Assembly: GCA_023383735.1 (NCBI GenBank)
Contig: JAHDYN010000027.1
Coordinates: 1 to 10,917 of the forward strand
Length of the DNA: 10,917 nucleotides
Direction of reading: 5' to 3'
DNA from: Gammaproteobacteria bacterium
GTDB taxonomy: Bacteria; Pseudomonadota; Gammaproteobacteria; Steroidobacterales; GCA-2729495
A program made the translations under genes and the position numbers. The notes under the pieces are model-generated. The model was not told the DNA's origin and did not search any database. It saw only the letters and a list, made by a program, of their open reading frames with translations. Shown in pieces: positions 8,239 through 10,917 of the stretch; the stretch's first letter is position 1; each line of letters starts with the position of its first letter.

Positions 8239-8606
8239 ACGACTCGCCCTTCAAGAGCAGCGGCGGATTGCGCCGCATCGTGCGGGCTGCGGGCTATTCG
8301 CTGGCCGGTCTGCGCGCGGCACTGGCCCACGAGGCGGCGTTTCGCCAGGAACTCGCCGTCGGCCTGCCGCTGATGGTGCTGGCACCATTCATTGCACCCG
8401 GCAGATGGGCAGCCCTGGCGATGATCGCCAGCATCCTGCTGGTGCTGATCGTCGAACTTCTCAACTCCGGGATAGAGAGCGTGGCCGATGCAGTCAGCAC
8501 CGATCACCACAGGCTTCTGGGGCGCGCCAAGGACCTGGGCAGCGCAGCCGTGATGCTGAGTCTCACGCTCGCCGGCGTTACCTGGGCGGTGGCGCTGTGG
8601 CCCTAG
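8235..8606 (+). CDS. dgkA: Diacylglycerol kinase DgkA
   Basis: A 123-residue, three-helix membrane kinase matching the E. coli DgkA length of about 122. It has the diagnostic HEAAFRQE near the N-terminus (Glu33 as a probable metal ligand). ELLNSGIESVAD (74-85) holds the two active-site glutamates, Glu74 and Glu81. GRAKDLGSAAV (96-106) precedes the third helix. DgkA phosphorylates diacylglycerol to phosphatidic acid at the inner membrane, which recycles the diacylglycerol left when phosphatidylethanolamine or phosphatidylglycerol head groups are used for envelope modification. The start codon overlaps the PAP2 stop (ATGA at 8235-8238). No independent Shine-Dalgarno sequence is visible, so translation is probably coupled. 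The last 29 bases are antisense to the end of the eptA-type gene. Confidence 0.95.
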   Translation: MNDSPFKSSGGLRRIVRAAGYSLAGLRAALAHEAAFRQELAVGLPLMVLAPFIAPGRWAALAMIASILLVLIVELLNSGIESVADAVSTDHHRLLGRAKDLGSAAVMLSLTLAGVTWAVALWP

Positions 8607-10104
8607 GGCGACGGCAGCCGGCAAAGAGGTCCAGGGAGGGCTCGTGCACGGAGGTGCTGACGTCCAGCAGCCCCAGCACCGAATGAAAGAAATGGTCGTG
8701 GGCAACCGCAGCGCCCGCCTCCGCCTTCAGGCAATCCTCGTCCACCCCGGTGCTTTCCAGCAGGCCGTCTGACAGCCACATCAGCATCGGCACCTCGCGC
8801 TGCACGGCCGGCGCGATGGCATACGGCAGTCCATGCAGGTAGATGCCGTTCTCGCCCAGCGACTCACCGTGATCCGACACGTAGATCAGCGCCGCGTCGC
8901 GATCCGGCAGCGCCTGCAGCCAGGCGAGCATCGCCGCCAGTACATGATCCGTGTAGAGAATCGCATTGTCGTAGGCGTTGACGATCTCCGCGTCCGAGCA
9001 TGCGCTGAGTTCACTGCTGTCGCAGGTCGGCGTAAAGCGACGGAATTCCTCGGGATAGCGCCGAAAGTAGGCCGGGCCATGGTTGCCGAGCAGATGCAGG
9101 ACCACCACCAGGTCACCCGGCTCCATCGCCGCGGCGGCGAGCCGGGGCAGCAACACGGCATCCAGGCAGCGCTCGCCATCGCAGAGCAGCGGGTCCGCGT
9201 CGCCGGCGATGCGCTCGCTGGGCAGCCCGTCGCAGACCCCCTTGCAACCGGACTGGTTGTCCAGCCAGAGCACCTTGAAACCCACCCGGTCGAGCACATG
9301 CAGCAGCGACTGCTCGCGGCGGATGCGCGCCTCGTCGTAGTCACGGCGCCCCACCGGGGCAAACAGGCACGGCACCGAAACTTCCGTGCTCGTCCCGCAG
9401 GCCTGCACGCGCGGCCAGGTCACCAGGTCGAGCTTGCGCAGCTCGGGTGTGGTGTCGCGCGCGTAGCCGCTGAGGCCGAAGTTGGCCGAGCGCACTGTCT
9501 CGCCGATGGCGAGCACCAGCAGTCTTGGCCGCTGTCCGGCGGCTGCGGCGGCCCGGTGCGCATCGGCAGCAATCACCTCACGTGGCCCCGCAGGCGCCGC
9601 AACCGCACTCCGCGCCAGCCGAAAGCCGGAAGACAGGTAATTGGTGGGCGTGATCAGGTGGCGGGCCTCGCGGTGATTGCGTACCAGCGATGACACGGTA
9701 CGAAACTGCGGAAACACCACCAGCGCGGCCAGCACCAGGGCCGCCGTGACTGCCAGCAGGCGCGTACCCAGCGCCCGCGACATGGGACGCTCCCTGATCT
9801 GTACGCGGCTCAGCAGCATCAGTGGCAAGCCGGCATAGAGCAGCAGATGCAGGCCCAACTCGGGCGTGAGCAGTTCGCGCGCTTCCGGCCAGTCGGTATG
9901 CAGCACGTTCTGCAACATCTCGGGGTTGATGAACACCGAGTAGCGATCCATGTAGAAGGTCGCAAAGGCCGTGGCCACGAACAGCACGGCCAGCACCGGT
10001 CGCACGGTCCGGCGGGTGAGCAGCAGCGCCAGCACCGCAAACTGCAGCGCGGTTACCGCAATCAGCAGCCCGGCAAAGAGCAACAGGTCGGGGCCGTCCG
10101 GCAA
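8578..10104 (-). CDS. eptA: EptA-family phosphoethanolamine transferase, main part after an in-frame stop
   Basis: This open frame of 508 codons holds four predicted membrane helices (about 7-30, 36-51, 84-99, 115-132) and the whole periplasmic catalytic domain of an EptA/MCR-type enzyme. Such enzymes move phosphoethanolamine from phosphatidylethanolamine to lipid A. Visible active-site elements are GETVRS (201-206, Glu202 as zinc ligand), CGTSTEVSVPC (236-246, Thr240 as the phosphoacceptor between two disulfide cysteines), SDHGES (410-415, Asp411 and His412), and His342 and His424. Further cysteines at 287, 291, 308, 313, 361 and 369 fit the disulfides typical of EptA. The first residue given is a TTG with no ribosome-binding site. 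The true N-terminus, with the first helix, lies upstream in the same frame beyond a TAG. Either the gene is broken, the stop is read through, or translation restarts inside. The 3' end overlaps dgkA by 29 bp. Confidence 0.85.
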   Translation of the reverse strand: MPDGPDLLLFAGLLIAVTALQFAVLALLLTRRTVRPVLAVLFVATAFATFYMDRYSVFINPEMLQNVLHTDWPEARELLTPELGLHLLLYAGLPLMLLSRVQIRERPMSRALGTRLLAVTAALVLAALVVFPQFRTVSSLVRNHREARHLITPTNYLSSGFRLARSAVAAPAGPREVIAADAHRAAAAAGQRPRLLVLAIGETVRSANFGLSGYARDTTPELRKLDLVTWPRVQACGTSTEVSVPCLFAPVGRRDYDEARIRREQSLLHVLDRVGFKVLWLDNQSGCKGVCDGLPSERIAGDADPLLCDGERCLDAVLLPRLAAAAMEPGDLVVVLHLLGNHGPAYFRRYPEEFRRFTPTCDSSELSACSDAEIVNAYDNAILYTDHVLAAMLAWLQALPDRDAALIYVSDHGESLGENGIYLHGLPYAIAPAVQREVPMLMWLSDGLLESTGVDEDCLKAEAGAAVAHDHFFHSVLGLLDVSTSVHEPSLDLFAGCRRPRATAPPPR

Positions 10105-10110
10105 GCTGTG

Positions 10111-10113
10111 CTA
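10111..10113 (-). other. In-frame TAG interrupting the eptA-type gene
   Basis: The codon reads TAG on the minus strand. The upstream frame (from 10326) and the downstream frame (to 8578) are in phase, differing by exactly 74 codons. Removing the stop gives one continuous EptA-like protein of about 582 residues with the first helix and the second hydrophobic segment in the normal order. One base change, for example from CAG (Gln) or TGG (Trp), would explain it. Confidence 0.85.
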
Positions 10114-10326
10114 GCTGAACAGCAGGTGCCAGAAGGCACGGTTGTAGAAGACCGAAAAAGCGATCGAGGCCAGGACGATCAGCGTTTCCGCAGCGAGCAC
10201 CGGACGCCATGCTGCGAGGCGCCGAACCGCCTGCCAGCAGCGCCGGGCAAGGGCGTCAACGGGGAGCTTCAGCCCGGCCGCGCTACGGGCGAATGAGGGA
10301 AGAAACCGGTCATGCAGTGTGTCCAT
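10111..10326 (-). CDS. eptA: N-terminal fragment of the EptA-type transferase
   Basis: A 71-codon frame ending in TAG at 10111-10113. Its last 31 residues (RPVLAAETLIVLASIAFSVF, then YNRAFWHLLFS) are the typical first membrane helix of EptA proteins, with the conserved Glu47 and the YN..FW pattern. The rest of the enzyme continues in the same frame two codons after the stop, so this is not a separate gene but the missing N-terminus. The first 40 residues are a basic, cytoplasmic leader and longer than usual, so the true start may be a little downstream. On its own the fragment would make a single-helix peptide with no catalytic domain. Confidence 0.75.
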   Translation of the reverse strand: MDTLHDRFLPSFARSAAGLKLPVDALARRCWQAVRRLAAWRPVLAAETLIVLASIAFSVFYNRAFWHLLFS

Positions 10327-10358
10327 GCCGGTTGGACGCTGGCCGCCAGGGAATCAAT

Positions 10359-10376
10359 CGGGGCTGCAAAGCCCTG
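10359..10376 (-). terminator. Weak hairpin after the alpha/beta hydrolase stop
   Basis: GGGCT and AGCCC form a perfect 5-bp stem around a 4-base loop, directly after the hydrolase stop and before the eptA-type start. There is no run of T after the stem on the minus strand, so it is at best a poor intrinsic terminator. It may be chance. Confidence 0.22.
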
Positions 10377-10377
10377 T

Positions 10378-10917
10378 TCAGGCGCGCTGGCGAAAGAAGC
10401 CGATCAGCATCCGGTTGACCTCGTCCGGCTTGTCATAGACCGCCGCATGACCGGCGCCGGGCACTATCTCGAGGCGCAGGCCTCGCATCAGCCGCCGGGC
10501 CCGCCTGCCGACCTTGTACGGGTCATAGAGGACTTCATGCTCGCCGAACACCAGCAGGCCAGGCGAGGCAAACCGGGCGAGCAGGGCCTTTGGTTCAGAC
10601 ATGAAGAATTTGCCGATGACTTTCAGACCTTTCCACTTGTCGATACGGCGCGTGCGCTCGTCATAGATGCCCAGCGACCAGTCCACGCGATAGTGTCGGG
10701 TACACAGGGCCATGGCCCGGGCCAGGGTGCGGTCGAAAGTGCCGAAGGATGCACCCGGACTCGGTGAAGACACCGACTTCGCAGTGAGCTCATCCTGCAG
10801 CACATCAGCATCCTTGCTCTTCTTCATCACCCGCGTCAGCCAGATGCGCCACGGCAGGCGTGCCCGCGACAGGCCGGTGGGGCCAAGCAGGGCCACCGAG
10901 AGCACGCGATGCGGGGC
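10378..10917 (-). CDS. Alpha/beta hydrolase, C-terminal part
   Basis: The last 179 codons of an alpha/beta-hydrolase-fold protein; the nucleophile elbow lies beyond the right edge. The frame is open to position 10917. The first visible residues, APHRVLSVALLGPTGL, are the strand that normally follows the nucleophile helix. Near the end, GLLVFGEHEVLYDP (partial residues about 120-133) is the strand and loop carrying the catalytic acid; it has Glu-x-Glu where the classical family has Asp. GAGHAAVYDKPDEVN (about 154-168) carries the catalytic His. A helical cap region rich in Lys, Arg and Asp lies between. Substrate unknown. It ends 51 bp before the eptA-type start on the same strand. Confidence 0.85.
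   Translation of the reverse strand, partial: APHRVLSVALLGPTGLSRARLPWRIWLTRVMKKSKDADVLQDELTAKSVSSPSPGASFGTFDRTLARAMALCTRHYRVDWSLGIYDERTRRIDKWKGLKVIGKFFMSEPKALLARFASPGLLVFGEHEVLYDPYKVGRRARRLMRGLRLEIVPGAGHAAVYDKPDEVNRMLIGFFRQRA

Noticed and set aside
10111..10326. The 71-codon frame as an independent small membrane protein
   Set aside because: Its sequence is the EptA first helix and it is in frame with the rest of the enzyme, so a split gene explains it better.

Overview
This is a GC-rich, tightly packed chromosomal window with bacterial gene architecture. A dbpA-type RNA helicase with its dedicated RNA-binding tail, a bacterial DgkA, an EptA-family lipid A enzyme and a MipA/OmpV outer-membrane protein point to a Gram-negative proteobacterium. 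A gammaproteobacterium is my best guess, but the sequence alone does not settle the family. I saw no tRNA, rRNA, insertion sequence, CRISPR array or phage gene. There is no gene-free stretch longer than about 160 bases.

Layout. (1) 1-1522, minus strand: a compact PIF1/RecD-like DNA helicase, followed by the first 51 codons of a D-Ala-D-Ala-ligase-like ATP-grasp protein that runs off the left edge. (2) 1535-3741, plus strand: an unrecognised multi-pass membrane protein whose start lies only 12 bp from the divergent helicase start, then the DEAD-box RNA helicase dbpA. (3) 3747-7335, minus strand: a likely three-gene operon, read right to left. It encodes a UbiD-family decarboxylase with a twin-arginine signal, a MipA/OmpV-type outer-membrane protein and a luciferase-like (LLM) flavin/F420 oxidoreductase. 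(4) 7492-8606, plus strand: a PAP2-family membrane phosphatase and dgkA, sharing an ATGA stop/start. (5) 8578-10326, minus strand: an eptA-type phosphoethanolamine transferase. Its first membrane helix is separated from the rest by one in-frame TAG codon, and its 3' end overlaps dgkA tail to tail. (6) 10378-10917, minus strand: the C-terminal part of an alpha/beta hydrolase cut by the right edge.

How the genes may work together. EptA, DgkA and the PAP2 enzyme form a plausible envelope-lipid module. EptA-type enzymes use phosphatidylethanolamine and release diacylglycerol, which DgkA rephosphorylates; the PAP2 phosphatase acts on lipid phosphate groups. The amber codon in eptA raises the question whether that arm still works here. 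The most unusual region is the Tat-UbiD/MipA/LLM cluster. An exported member of a normally cytoplasmic prenyl-FMN enzyme family sits beside an outer-membrane protein and a second flavin-type enzyme, which suggests an undescribed envelope-linked (de)carboxylation pathway. The substrate cannot be read from the sequence.
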